NCBI RefSeq assembly: GCF_014023275.1
Contig: NZ_CP054698.1
Span: forward strand, 4,978,501 to 5,042,500
Source: Nostoc edaphicum CCNP1411
GTDB lineage: Bacteria > Cyanobacteriota > Cyanobacteriia > Cyanobacteriales > Nostocaceae
Length of the DNA stretch: 64,000 nucleotides
Direction of reading: 5' to 3'
Shown: in pieces, positions 1-6,799 of the stretch
Position numbering within the stretch: the stretch's first letter is position 1
Layout: each line of letters begins with the position of its first letter
Notes under the pieces: generated by a model
What the model was told of the DNA's origin: nothing
Seen by the model: the letters and a program-made list of their open reading frames with translations, nothing else
Databases searched by the model: none
Position numbers and translations under genes: made by a program

Positions 1-558
1 CGTTTCAGTTCATCCTTCACTTTATTAATACGTGATTCTGGAACTACTATATAAAGTGGAAAATTTAAGTTTGGACAAAGCGTTACTAAATCTGCCATCC
101 TTAGCAAACCGGAGTAAACAGGTGTAGTCATTTCAACTTCAAATGCCGCAGTAATTTGATTCCTACCAGTGAGCCAAATGACATCAATGTACTGAACTGT
201 TGATCGTTCATCATCACCAATTCCTAGTGGCGGCAAAGAATCAATACTCAAGCTTCCCAATTTTTCTTTATCCCACACATCTGAACTGTCAGTAATATCA
301 ATCCATACCGAACCACAAAACTTTTTACCTAACTTAGCTAATATCCACTGTATTTGGGTATGTTGTATTTCGTTAAAAGTTTCAGCACTACTAATCATTT
401 TGATAGCAGCATTTACACTTTTGTTATTTAATGTCTTTCGTAATTCCTCTGCTTTGTCAAAATTTCCAGCTATAATTGCCTCATCAATAGCTGATACAAT
501 TTTTTGGATGTGGATGAAGTTCAACAATCTTGCGTTCTTTAATCTGAATGTTTGCCAT
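1..558 (-). pseudogene. Frameshifted, edge-truncated nuclease-like protein
   Basis: On the minus strand an ATG at 558 opens a frame beginning MANIQIKERKIVELHP that stops after about 23 codons near 485. From about 520 to the window edge a different frame is open without a stop for about 170 codons and reads like a real protein (QKIVSAIDEAI near its start). The simplest reading is one gene with an indel around 505-520, next to a run of six A on the coding strand; an alternative is a non-ATG start (TTG) in the long frame. The long frame ends with YIDVIWL, then AAFEVE, then YSGLLRMADL. The D...ExE spacing resembles PD-(D/E)XK restriction-like nuclease cores, which is an inference. The C-terminus lies outside the window. 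Confidence 0.5.
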
Positions 559-699
559 TTAGTCTAATTACGAAGTCACACTGTGTCTGATGTACTACTC
601 TAATCTAACAGTGGTATTAATGTATCAAAAAGAGCAAAGAATCAAAATATATTGCTTGTTTGAGTCTAAAAGGCGATCGCACCCTCATTCCTTAACGCC

Positions 700-800
700 A
701 TGCAAGCGGAATTACTGCACTGTTTCCTAGCTGCTAGAACATTTACCGAATCAGGTAAACTTGATGCTTTACTTTATTGTGAATAAGATAAGTAATTTAC
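700..800 (+). pseudogene. Remnant copy of the 3' end of the gene at 1434-2072
   Basis: A short open stretch (700-786) encodes LLHCFLAARTFTESGKLDAL and then a stop. It closely matches the C-terminus LLRCLVAARTFTESGKLDPL of the gene ending at 2072. Similarity continues at the DNA level past the stop into the homologue of the last codons. This is a decayed partial duplicate; the toxin-antitoxin pair at 845-1362 lies between the two copies. The rest of 559-844 shows no gene. Confidence 0.75.
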
Positions 801-844
801 AATCTAAAATAAGATTATATTGAGCAACTACATTAACAACAACC

Positions 845-1066
845 ATGCACCCTATATTAAAAGTCGATATTTCTGAACTAAGTGTATCTGAACGTATACA
901 GCTTGCCGAAGACTTATGGGACAGCATTCTTACTACACCAGATGAAGTTCCTCTCAGCGATGAGCAAAAACAAGAATTAGATAGACGCTTGGAGATGCAT
1001 CGCCAAAACCCAAACCAAGGTTCAACCTGGCAATCCGTGAAGCAAAGACTAGGTTTAACTGAATGA
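845..1066 (+). CDS. Antitoxin of the TIGR02574 / Unstab_antitox addiction-module family
   Basis: A 73-residue acidic protein with the pattern typical of the putative addiction module component family: an N-terminal segment, the block LSVSERIQLAEDLWDSI, then a Glu/Gln-rich helix ending in W-x-x-V-K-x-R. In this family the protein binds and neutralises a RelE/ParE-type toxin and usually represses the operon. The stop codon overlaps the start of the next gene by 4 bp (ATGA at 1063-1066), as expected for a translationally coupled antitoxin-toxin pair. The family assignment comes from motif recognition; toxin neutralisation is inferred from the pairing. Confidence 0.87.
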   Translation: MHPILKVDISELSVSERIQLAEDLWDSILTTPDEVPLSDEQKQELDRRLEMHRQNPNQGSTWQSVKQRLGLTE

Positions 1067-1362
1067 GCTATCAGTTAATAATTAGTCCAGAAGCAGAACT
1101 GGATATTCAAGATGCTTTTGAATGGTATGAGCAACGTGAATCTGGAGTAGGTTCGGAGTTTGTACGCGCAGTTGATAGCTGTTTAGCATTAATCGGACGT
1201 AACCCTTCAGCTTATCCCGTGGTATATCAACAAGCGCGGCGATTATTGATACGTAGGTTTCCCTATGGTGTTATTTATGTTGTAGAAGAAAATGTTATCA
1301 CTATCATTGCTTGTTACCACGTCAAACGTAATCCTAAACAATGGCAGAGCAGGAATATTTGA
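1063..1362 (+). CDS. RelE/ParE-family toxin
   Basis: A 99-residue protein with the ParE/RelE fold signature: the opening strand YQLIISPEAELDIQDAFEWY, a helical hairpin, then RRFPYGVIYVVEENVITIIA and the terminal block CYHVKRNPKQW. ParE members poison gyrase and RelE members cleave mRNA on the ribosome. The sequence looks closer to ParE (R-R-F-P-Y and H-x-x-R-N-P near the end), but the target cannot be decided by eye. It overlaps the upstream antitoxin by 4 bp, so the two form one operon. The next reading frame downstream is also close. Confidence 0.87.
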   Translation: MSYQLIISPEAELDIQDAFEWYEQRESGVGSEFVRAVDSCLALIGRNPSAYPVVYQQARRLLIRRFPYGVIYVVEENVITIIACYHVKRNPKQWQSRNI

Positions 1363-1433
1363 ACGCTTGTATGTTCTCGCCTACAATCACCGAAAACATC
1401 TATAATTCCTGTTCTCAAATAAGTCTGGAGAAG

Positions 1434-2072
1434 ATGGCTATGTGTTCAAATTCTCAAGAGACAACGCCGCAGCCTTCAGCAGAAGACACGAAAGCCAATG
1501 GGGAATCCCCACGCCTGTTGACTCCTGAGCAAGTCCGGGCTGGAACCAATGTAATTATGAGCTATGCTGAACGACAGGCATTTCTCAAAAATTCTGAGAT
1601 TGGTAAGTTACTTGGTTTCGATCGCTGGCCAGATTTGCCACAAAAAAGCGAAACCAGTTTAGTATTTAAGCTATCAGCAGAAAAATGGGTTACTAATAGC
1701 AATCAAGCTGAATTAGTAAAAGATCCAAATTGGATTCAAATTGAAGCAGCTATCTGCGAGTTAGATGGCAAAAGCAAAACTTTAGTAACCTTGAAATCTG
1801 ATGATGAGACTTACATGAATATTGGAGGCGGTAAGTCAGCTAAATATGTTGTAAATGCAACTTTGAATAGCAAAATTTTTGATGTTTTAGTTGATTTATC
1901 AAAATCTGATGAAATAGAAACATTAGTAGTCGATGGAGAAGAAAAAAATTATCCTGCCAAAATGTGTGTTGATTTGCTGCGCTGTTTAGTAGCTGCTAGA
2001 ACATTTACTGAATCAGGTAAACTTGATCCATTACTTTATTGGGAAGAAGATAAGTCATTAGTAACAGTGTAA
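1434..2072 (+). CDS. Hypothetical protein, Imm1-like C-terminal region
   Basis: The frame is open from 1341, but the likely start is ATG 1434 (MAMCSNSQ), which has GGAG just upstream; this gives 212 residues. The N-terminal 50 residues are low-complexity. The C-terminal half (TYMNIGGG, then KYVVNATL, EIETLVVDGEE, YPAK, and AARTFTESGKLDPLLYWEED) resembles Imm1-family immunity proteins, which carry a Gly-rich strand followed by F-x-E-x-G-x-L-x-P-x-L-x-W. If the longer start at 1341 is used, the gene overlaps the toxin gene by 22 bp. No partner toxin with a secretion domain is visible. A degenerate copy of its 3' end lies at 700-800. Confidence 0.5.
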   Translation: MAMCSNSQETTPQPSAEDTKANGESPRLLTPEQVRAGTNVIMSYAERQAFLKNSEIGKLLGFDRWPDLPQKSETSLVFKLSAEKWVTNSNQAELVKDPNWIQIEAAICELDGKSKTLVTLKSDDETYMNIGGGKSAKYVVNATLNSKIFDVLVDLSKSDEIETLVVDGEEKNYPAKMCVDLLRCLVAARTFTESGKLDPLLYWEEDKSLVTV

Positions 2073-2096
2073 TCAAAGCGATCGCACCCCGCAAAG

Positions 2097-2795
2097 TCAA
2101 CTCAAAGAATCTGGATCTATCCCCAACTTTCGCAATTCTTGCGCCAGTCTTTGAGCGCGTTCTTCAGCAGTGGTAGCGCGTTGTTCGGTTACTATCGCTC
2201 GTTCTTCTGGTGTTAAATATCTGACTCCTTGTTTGTCATACCAATACAACCAATCCCGCGTAATTCCCTGATAGGTTCCCCGTTCATAACCAATTGCTAA
2301 ACCTATCTCTGACAACCAAACGAGATTTCCTGGCTGCAATACATATTCACCATTTACAAAGCGATAAACTTCTAAAGGTGGTTTTCTCCGCCGTTGAGGA
2401 TTGTAGACAACATAATACAAAATCTCCATCTCAGCATAAAGTTTCTTTTTGCTGGTGTATTCCCCACGCCGTCTGTGAGAAACAACTTCTAATGCCATAA
2501 TCGGCATCACCTTTTCTTCCCACAACACATAACTTAAACGCAAGTTCTCATCAAAAACTCGCTCGACTCCTAAACTTAAAAACCCATCAGGGACAATCGG
2601 CTGTAGTTCGGGATCGTAATATATCCCCATATCAACGCCAAAAAACCAATCCATCCGGCTTGTCCACAGCCAAGCTAATATGGCTTCCAGCAATCCAGGA
2701 ATCAAATGTTGTAGTTGATTATCCACAGGTTCATCGTCCGAATCAGGCAGATCCTCGGCGGAGGGTAAGCAGTGCAATGGGTTGTAATTTAACAT
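2097..2795 (-). CDS. Uma2 family (DUF820) putative endonuclease
   Basis: Starting at ATG 2795 (MLNYNPLHCLPSAEDLPDSD) gives 232 residues, the usual size for this very expanded cyanobacterial family. The open frame continues to 2915, but that extension does not fit the family start and would overlap the divergent gene. The PD-(D/E)XK-like core is visible as VPDGFLSLGV, then MALEVVSHRRRGEYTSKK, then YYVVYNP. The C-terminus is a charged helix (EERAIVTEQRATTAEERAQR) common in Uma2 proteins. The family is structurally related to restriction endonucleases; its cellular role is unknown. Confidence 0.85.
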   Translation of the reverse strand: MLNYNPLHCLPSAEDLPDSDDEPVDNQLQHLIPGLLEAILAWLWTSRMDWFFGVDMGIYYDPELQPIVPDGFLSLGVERVFDENLRLSYVLWEEKVMPIMALEVVSHRRRGEYTSKKKLYAEMEILYYVVYNPQRRRKPPLEVYRFVNGEYVLQPGNLVWLSEIGLAIGYERGTYQGITRDWLYWYDKQGVRYLTPEERAIVTEQRATTAEERAQRLAQELRKLGIDPDSLS

Positions 2796-2908
2796 GGTGG
2801 GTGCAAGCGAAAACTTATAATATTGATGATATCTATCCACCTCTGACTTTTTCTTGCGATAATTCCCAAGGGGGACGCGTTCCCTACTGGTTCGTAAAAG
2901 GGGGATAG

Positions 2909-4480
2909 ATGACAATCAAGCGGTTGGTTTTAATTTTTGTGACGCTAATAGCAGTTCTGTTGGCAGTTTCGGCTTTACTGAGTAGTTGGCAAAAACCTCA
3001 GTTTCAAAGTCGCCTAGAACTATACCAAACCAATATTGCTTTACAAGCTCAAGCTTGGCAATCAGAAGATAGCAACGATGACAATCTTCAGGCGATTCGG
3101 GAAGCAATACTTGGTGAGCAACCCCTGGAGGCCGCTACGAAGCAGTATCAGGAGGCGCGTCAATCAGTTCAAGCTAATTTGGACAAAGTTAACAATCAAC
3201 TTACACAATTACGCTCTCAACCTGAAATAACTCCCACACCTCCAAAACCTCTACCTGATGTTCCTCCCACGACTAAAACCTCTAAACAGGGACAGCAACA
3301 GTTAGAGCAGTCTTTTAAGCAATTACAAAAATTACTAGCTGAATTAGACTTGCGGCTGGGAATTTTACAAGCACAGCAAGGACAGACGGATACAGCTCTC
3401 AAAACTTGGAGCGAATTACAACAACGTTCAGGTATTAATCCAGAATTTGGAGAAACCGCAGCTGTATTGAGTGGACTGTGGAGCAATCCTCCCCGTCTGC
3501 TCCAAAATTCTCAAGAACGAATTCAAAAGAATTTAGAAGGTTGGTTTCGCTCTACTGCTTTGGTTCAGCTATACCAACTTCAGCAACGACAAGATGCTTT
3601 ATCAGCAGTTAAAGCTACACAACAAGAATCTGCTGCTCAAGCAGTGTTGAAATTAGCGGTTATTGGCACTATTCCTACATTGGCAGCTTTAAGTGGTCTA
3701 ATATTGCTGATTTTCTTATTTGCTCAACGCTTACTGAAAGGAAAAGCCTCGTTACTAGCTCAAAATGCTGATATCCCTTGGTCAACGCCGTGGGATGGTG
3801 AAACGATTTTACAGGTTTTTATCGTCGGCTTTTTCTTCATGGGGCAAATTTTTGTCCCTTCATTGCTATTGCTGTTCCCCATCCCTCGTCCTGTAGGTGA
3901 TGTGCGACTTCAGGCTTTTTATGTTTTGGTTAGTTACTTATTGGTAGCATCGGGTGCGCTGTTAGTGCTGTATTTTTCTCTTAAGCGCTTTTTTCCACTA
4001 CCAGAATTTTGGTTTCGCTTCCGTTTTCAAGATAAGTGGTTTTTATGGGGACTGGGAGGCTATTGTGCGGCTTTACCTATAGTTGTGGTGGTATCTTTAA
4101 TTAATCAACAGCTATGGCAAGGACAGGGTGGTAGTAACCCACTGTTACAACTAGCGCTGGAAAGCCAAGATGGTGTTGCACTTGGCATATTTTTCTCTAC
4201 AGCAGCGATCGCAGCTCCATTTTTTGAAGAAATTTTATTTCGCGGCTTTTTGTTACCTTCTCTAACTCGCTACTTACCCGTGTGGGGATCGATTCTGATT
4301 AGCAGTTTATTGTTTGCGATCGCTCACCTCAGCTTGTCGGAAATTCTTCCCCTCACCGCATTGGGGATCGTTTTAGGGGTAGTTTACACGCGATCGCGAA
4401 ACCTCCTCGCTCCTATGCTCCTCCACAGTCTCTGGAATAGTGGTACACTATTAAGCTTATTTGTTTTGGGTAGCAATTAG
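2909..4480 (+). CDS. CPBP family intramembrane glutamic endopeptidase (CAAX/Abi type)
   Basis: A 523-residue membrane protein. Residues 8-26 form an N-terminal membrane anchor, followed by a long soluble Gln/Leu-rich region (about 40-240) with coiled-coil character and a proline-rich linker. The C-terminal half has several membrane segments. The protease motif EEILFRG begins at Glu440-Glu441, followed by FAIAHLS and LLHSLWN, the His/Asn-containing motifs of CPBP proteases. Such enzymes cleave within membranes; the substrate here is unknown. The extended N-terminal domain is typical of cyanobacterial members. The start has a purine-rich stretch upstream and is divergent from the Uma2 gene. Confidence 0.9.
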   Translation: MTIKRLVLIFVTLIAVLLAVSALLSSWQKPQFQSRLELYQTNIALQAQAWQSEDSNDDNLQAIREAILGEQPLEAATKQYQEARQSVQANLDKVNNQLTQLRSQPEITPTPPKPLPDVPPTTKTSKQGQQQLEQSFKQLQKLLAELDLRLGILQAQQGQTDTALKTWSELQQRSGINPEFGETAAVLSGLWSNPPRLLQNSQERIQKNLEGWFRSTALVQLYQLQQRQDALSAVKATQQESAAQAVLKLAVIGTIPTLAALSGLILLIFLFAQRLLKGKASLLAQNADIPWSTPWDGETILQVFIVGFFFMGQIFVPSLLLLFPIPRPVGDVRLQAFYVLVSYLLVASGALLVLYFSLKRFFPLPEFWFRFRFQDKWFLWGLGGYCAALPIVVVVSLINQQLWQGQGGSNPLLQLALESQDGVALGIFFSTAAIAAPFFEEILFRGFLLPSLTRYLPVWGSILISSLLFAIAHLSLSEILPLTALGIVLGVVYTRSRNLLAPMLLHSLWNSGTLLSLFVLGSN

Positions 4481-4544
4481 TACAATAAAATTACTGTTGC
4501 CTAAAACGAAAATATTTGCTTTTATCTGCATAAGTGGGGATAAT

Positions 4545-4655
4545 TTACGAATTACGTTAGCGCAGCGTCTCGTAGAGAGCGGCATTACGTTAGCGTAGCG
4601 GTAGCGAGTCCGCATTCGCTTTTAGCGTCTCGTAAAGAGCGTCATTACGAATTAT
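4545..4655. repeat. Dispersed cyanobacterial repeat (GCGTCTCGTAGAGA family)
   Basis: The segment carries GCGTCTCGTAGAGAGCGG and a second version GCGTCTCGTAAAGAGCG, together with TTACGTTAGCG units. Related copies lie near 13500-13545, 19265-19300, 35430-35465 and 39990-40040. The copies contain small inverted repeats. The rest of 4481-5056 shows no gene. Confidence 0.7.
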
Positions 4656-5056
4656 TTTAATTGTCTTCCGAAACCGTTTGAGCTGTCATAAATTTGATTG
4701 CAATTCCGTTTTGCGCTTATGGAAGTAGGTATTGGCAACTAAAAACAGGTTAGAAAGATATGGAAGATGTCTCTTGCGCTTCTATATTTAACTAGTCTCA
4801 TAATGATGTGGGCGTTTCACGCTCACTGGAAGCGATGTCTACGACGGGCTGCAACTACGCAAAAAAATCCGGAAATAATACTGACGGACTTGTAAAAAGT
4901 AGTGTATGTAGCAGCTTTTGCTGATTACTGAGGTTCATTTTTCTCAAGATAAATGTCTTACCTAAAAATCTATTGATTAAGCAAATATATTTACTTGCTT
5001 TCATTACAATAAAGACTTTATTTTTATACTCACTTATCAAGGAGCAGGACTCAATT

Positions 5057-5332
5057 ATGTCAAATCTCAACCCCAGTCACCCTACCAAACAACTTCTAGC
5101 TGGTTACTGTGGCATTATCCTTGGAGCATTTGGGGTTCATAAGTTTATTCTAGGATACGCTTCGGAAGGCTTTATCATGTTGGTGATTTCCGTAGTTGCG
5201 GGTTCTTTCACCTACGGCATTGCCTTGTTAATTATGCAACTTGTAGGTTTAATTGAAGGCATGATCTACTTGAATAAGTCTCCTGAAGGATTTGTAAATA
5301 CCTACTTTGTGAATAAGCAGGGTTGGTTTTAG
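5057..5332 (+). CDS. TM2 domain protein, copy 1
   Basis: The start ATG 5057 (MSNLNPSHPTKQLLAGYCG) is preceded by AAGGAGCAG; the open frame extends upstream to 4973 without a family match. The 91-residue product has two hydrophobic segments joined by a short polar turn, and the TM2 signature: G-x-x-G-x-H-K-F-I-L-G-Y followed by the second helix and LVGLIEGMIYL. It ends in NKQGWF. TM2 proteins are small inner-membrane proteins of unknown function. A close paralogue follows at 5760, and a decayed DUF2752 gene, a common TM2 neighbour, lies beyond it. Confidence 0.9.
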   Translation: MSNLNPSHPTKQLLAGYCGIILGAFGVHKFILGYASEGFIMLVISVVAGSFTYGIALLIMQLVGLIEGMIYLNKSPEGFVNTYFVNKQGWF

Positions 5333-5414
5333 AAACTTATTTTTCACGTTTGCATTCTTGCGTGAAGTTACATATAACGAATTTGTCAAAATAATTAATA
5401 ATTTCAACCTGTGA

Positions 5415-5463
5415 GAGTACAGAGCTAACATTGAATTTTTGATTTAGTGTTGACTCTGTACTC
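5415..5463 (+). terminator. Candidate terminator hairpin after TM2 copy 1
   Basis: GAGTACAGAG (5415-5424) pairs perfectly with CTCTGTACTC (5454-5463), and the inner AACA/TGTT bases extend the stem. It is followed by ATTCTTTAATT. It lies about 80 bp after the TM2 stop. The rest of 5333-5759 has no gene. Confidence 0.5.
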
Positions 5464-5759
5464 ATTCTTTAATTATGAGTTATTCGATTAATGCTTACAT
5501 CTAGCGAAAAACTTAGGTGTAAATTTATAAAACTGCTGTCGGATTTTTGAACAAGACTCAGTACGCATCTATCCCTTATTTTTTGTTACGAGTTCCCTGC
5601 CCAAGTGAGTAAACTCTCCGAATAAAACCAGATTTCTATATATCTTCTAAATTGGCTAAAATTTGACAATTTATTATTGCGAAAGATATGGAGATGCCAA
5701 GTAAGAATAATTACATTAAAATTGAGGCTGTCATTTATAGTTGAGGAGTATGACTCATA

Positions 5760-6026
5760 GTGTCTAATATCAACCCCAGTGATGCTAACAGCAAAAAAAT
5801 TGCAGCTGGCATCTGCGCTATCTTGTTAGGAGCTTTAGGTGTTCACAAGTTTATTCTTGGTTACAAGACTGAAGGTCTGATCATGCTGCTTGTCACCCTA
5901 CTTACATTTGGTTTGGGTGGGGCAATAATGGGGATTATCGGTTTGGTTGAGGGTATCATCTACTTAACCAAGACTGATGAACAATTCCTCAATGCTTACA
6001 TTGTCGAAAAGAAAGGCTGGTTTTGA
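5760..6026 (+). CDS. TM2 domain protein, copy 2 (GTG start)
   Basis: The start is GTG 5760, preceded by GAGGAG at a suitable distance; the product begins MSNINPSDANSKKIAAGI and has 88 residues. It shares the TM2 signature with its upstream neighbour (GALGVHKFILGYKTEGLIML) and the same C-terminal ending KKGWF, so the pair is a tandem duplication. Two membrane segments are predicted by eye. As for other TM2 proteins, no biochemical function can be assigned. The two paralogues have separate ribosome-binding sites and are 427 bp apart, so they may be transcribed independently. Confidence 0.9.
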   Translation: MSNINPSDANSKKIAAGICAILLGALGVHKFILGYKTEGLIMLLVTLLTFGLGGAIMGIIGLVEGIIYLTKTDEQFLNAYIVEKKGWF

Positions 6027-6089
6027 TTACCTGCTTCTGAAGTTTTGTTTGCCGTTTTGATTTAATGTTCATTGGTGTTTGAATTATCC

Positions 6090-6408
6090 CTTTATCTTTT
6101 TTCATCCCAAAGTAAATTAGTTCGCTGGGGTTTACTAGGATTTTCCTGTACACCCCTACTTGGTACTTGTAGCGGTTCTCACTTGGGTGAGATACAAGAA
6201 CCCTCCCCCTTCTTTGATAGGGGACTATGATGTACCTTGTATGATTAGAAAACTCTATATTTTGATCACCAAGGTAGGTTATAGAGTAAGATTCTTAGTT
6301 TTCCCAATACGGAACTTAACTGGAATTTCATGTCAAACTTGTGGCGTGACTTGCTCTTTTATGGCTATTTCCCAAGAAATTTGGTTCAAGCAGTGGCAGA
6401 AAATTTAA
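6090..6408 (+). pseudogene. Decayed DUF2752 membrane-protein gene
   Basis: Two fragments of one family can be read. The first (from about 6100) gives SKLVRWGLLGFSCTPLLG, similar to DUF2752 N-termini. The second (about 6270-6408) gives VGYRVRFLVFPIRNLTGISC followed by QTCGVTCSFMAIS and a stop. The family hallmark is C-P-x-C-G-x-T-R-S-F-M-A followed by a His-rich C-terminal half. Here the Pro and the Arg are altered, the C-terminal half is missing, and about 100 bp of unrelated sequence separates the fragments. DUF2752 genes often sit beside TM2 genes, which supports the reading. The 82-residue ORF at 6160-6408 is only part of the remnant. Confidence 0.6.
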
Positions 6409-6484
6409 AATTTATTGTGTCTTTTGTACAGTATTTCTAAGTATTACTAGAAATTTTTTCTAAAAAATTCTCAATTCTACTTCT

Positions 6485-6664
6485 ATGCCAACTATCAAAC
6501 GTAAACAGCTAATCTGGATATTCTTCTTGTTGTTGGGCTTGGGCTATTTCAGCGCCATGTCTAATTTGGAAATTCACAATTTTTGGAAAAGCCTAATTGT
6601 ACTCATGCCAATGCAGGTTGGAGCTATTGTTTATGTAACTTACCTACGATGGAGCCGTCAGTGA
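6485..6664 (+). CDS. Small two-helix membrane protein, 59 aa
   Basis: ATG 6485 to TGA 6664 encodes 59 residues: a basic start (MPTIKRKQ), a first hydrophobic segment (LIWIFFLLLGLGYFSAM), a short polar link, a second segment (LIVLMPMQVGAIVYVTYL) and a basic end (RWSRQ). Alternating positive ends and two clean hydrophobic stretches suggest a real membrane protein. It follows the decayed DUF2752 gene and precedes the copper-type ATPase. No clear Shine-Dalgarno sequence is visible, and no family is recognised. Confidence 0.5.
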   Translation: MPTIKRKQLIWIFFLLLGLGYFSAMSNLEIHNFWKSLIVLMPMQVGAIVYVTYLRWSRQ

Positions 6665-6799
6665 CCCTCAGCAGAGTAGGATAAATTAAGAAATTCAATA
6701 GGGTTGACATACAGTCGTAGTTCAATATTTCGCCTACTCTCAAATTAGAGACGCTTTTAGTCAGGCGTTGAATTTCTGTAGCGAATCTAAACACTTGCC

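Noticed and set aside
2796..2915. N-terminal extension of the Uma2 ORF
   Set aside because: It overlaps the divergent CPBP gene and lacks family similarity; the internal Met at 2795 fits the family start.
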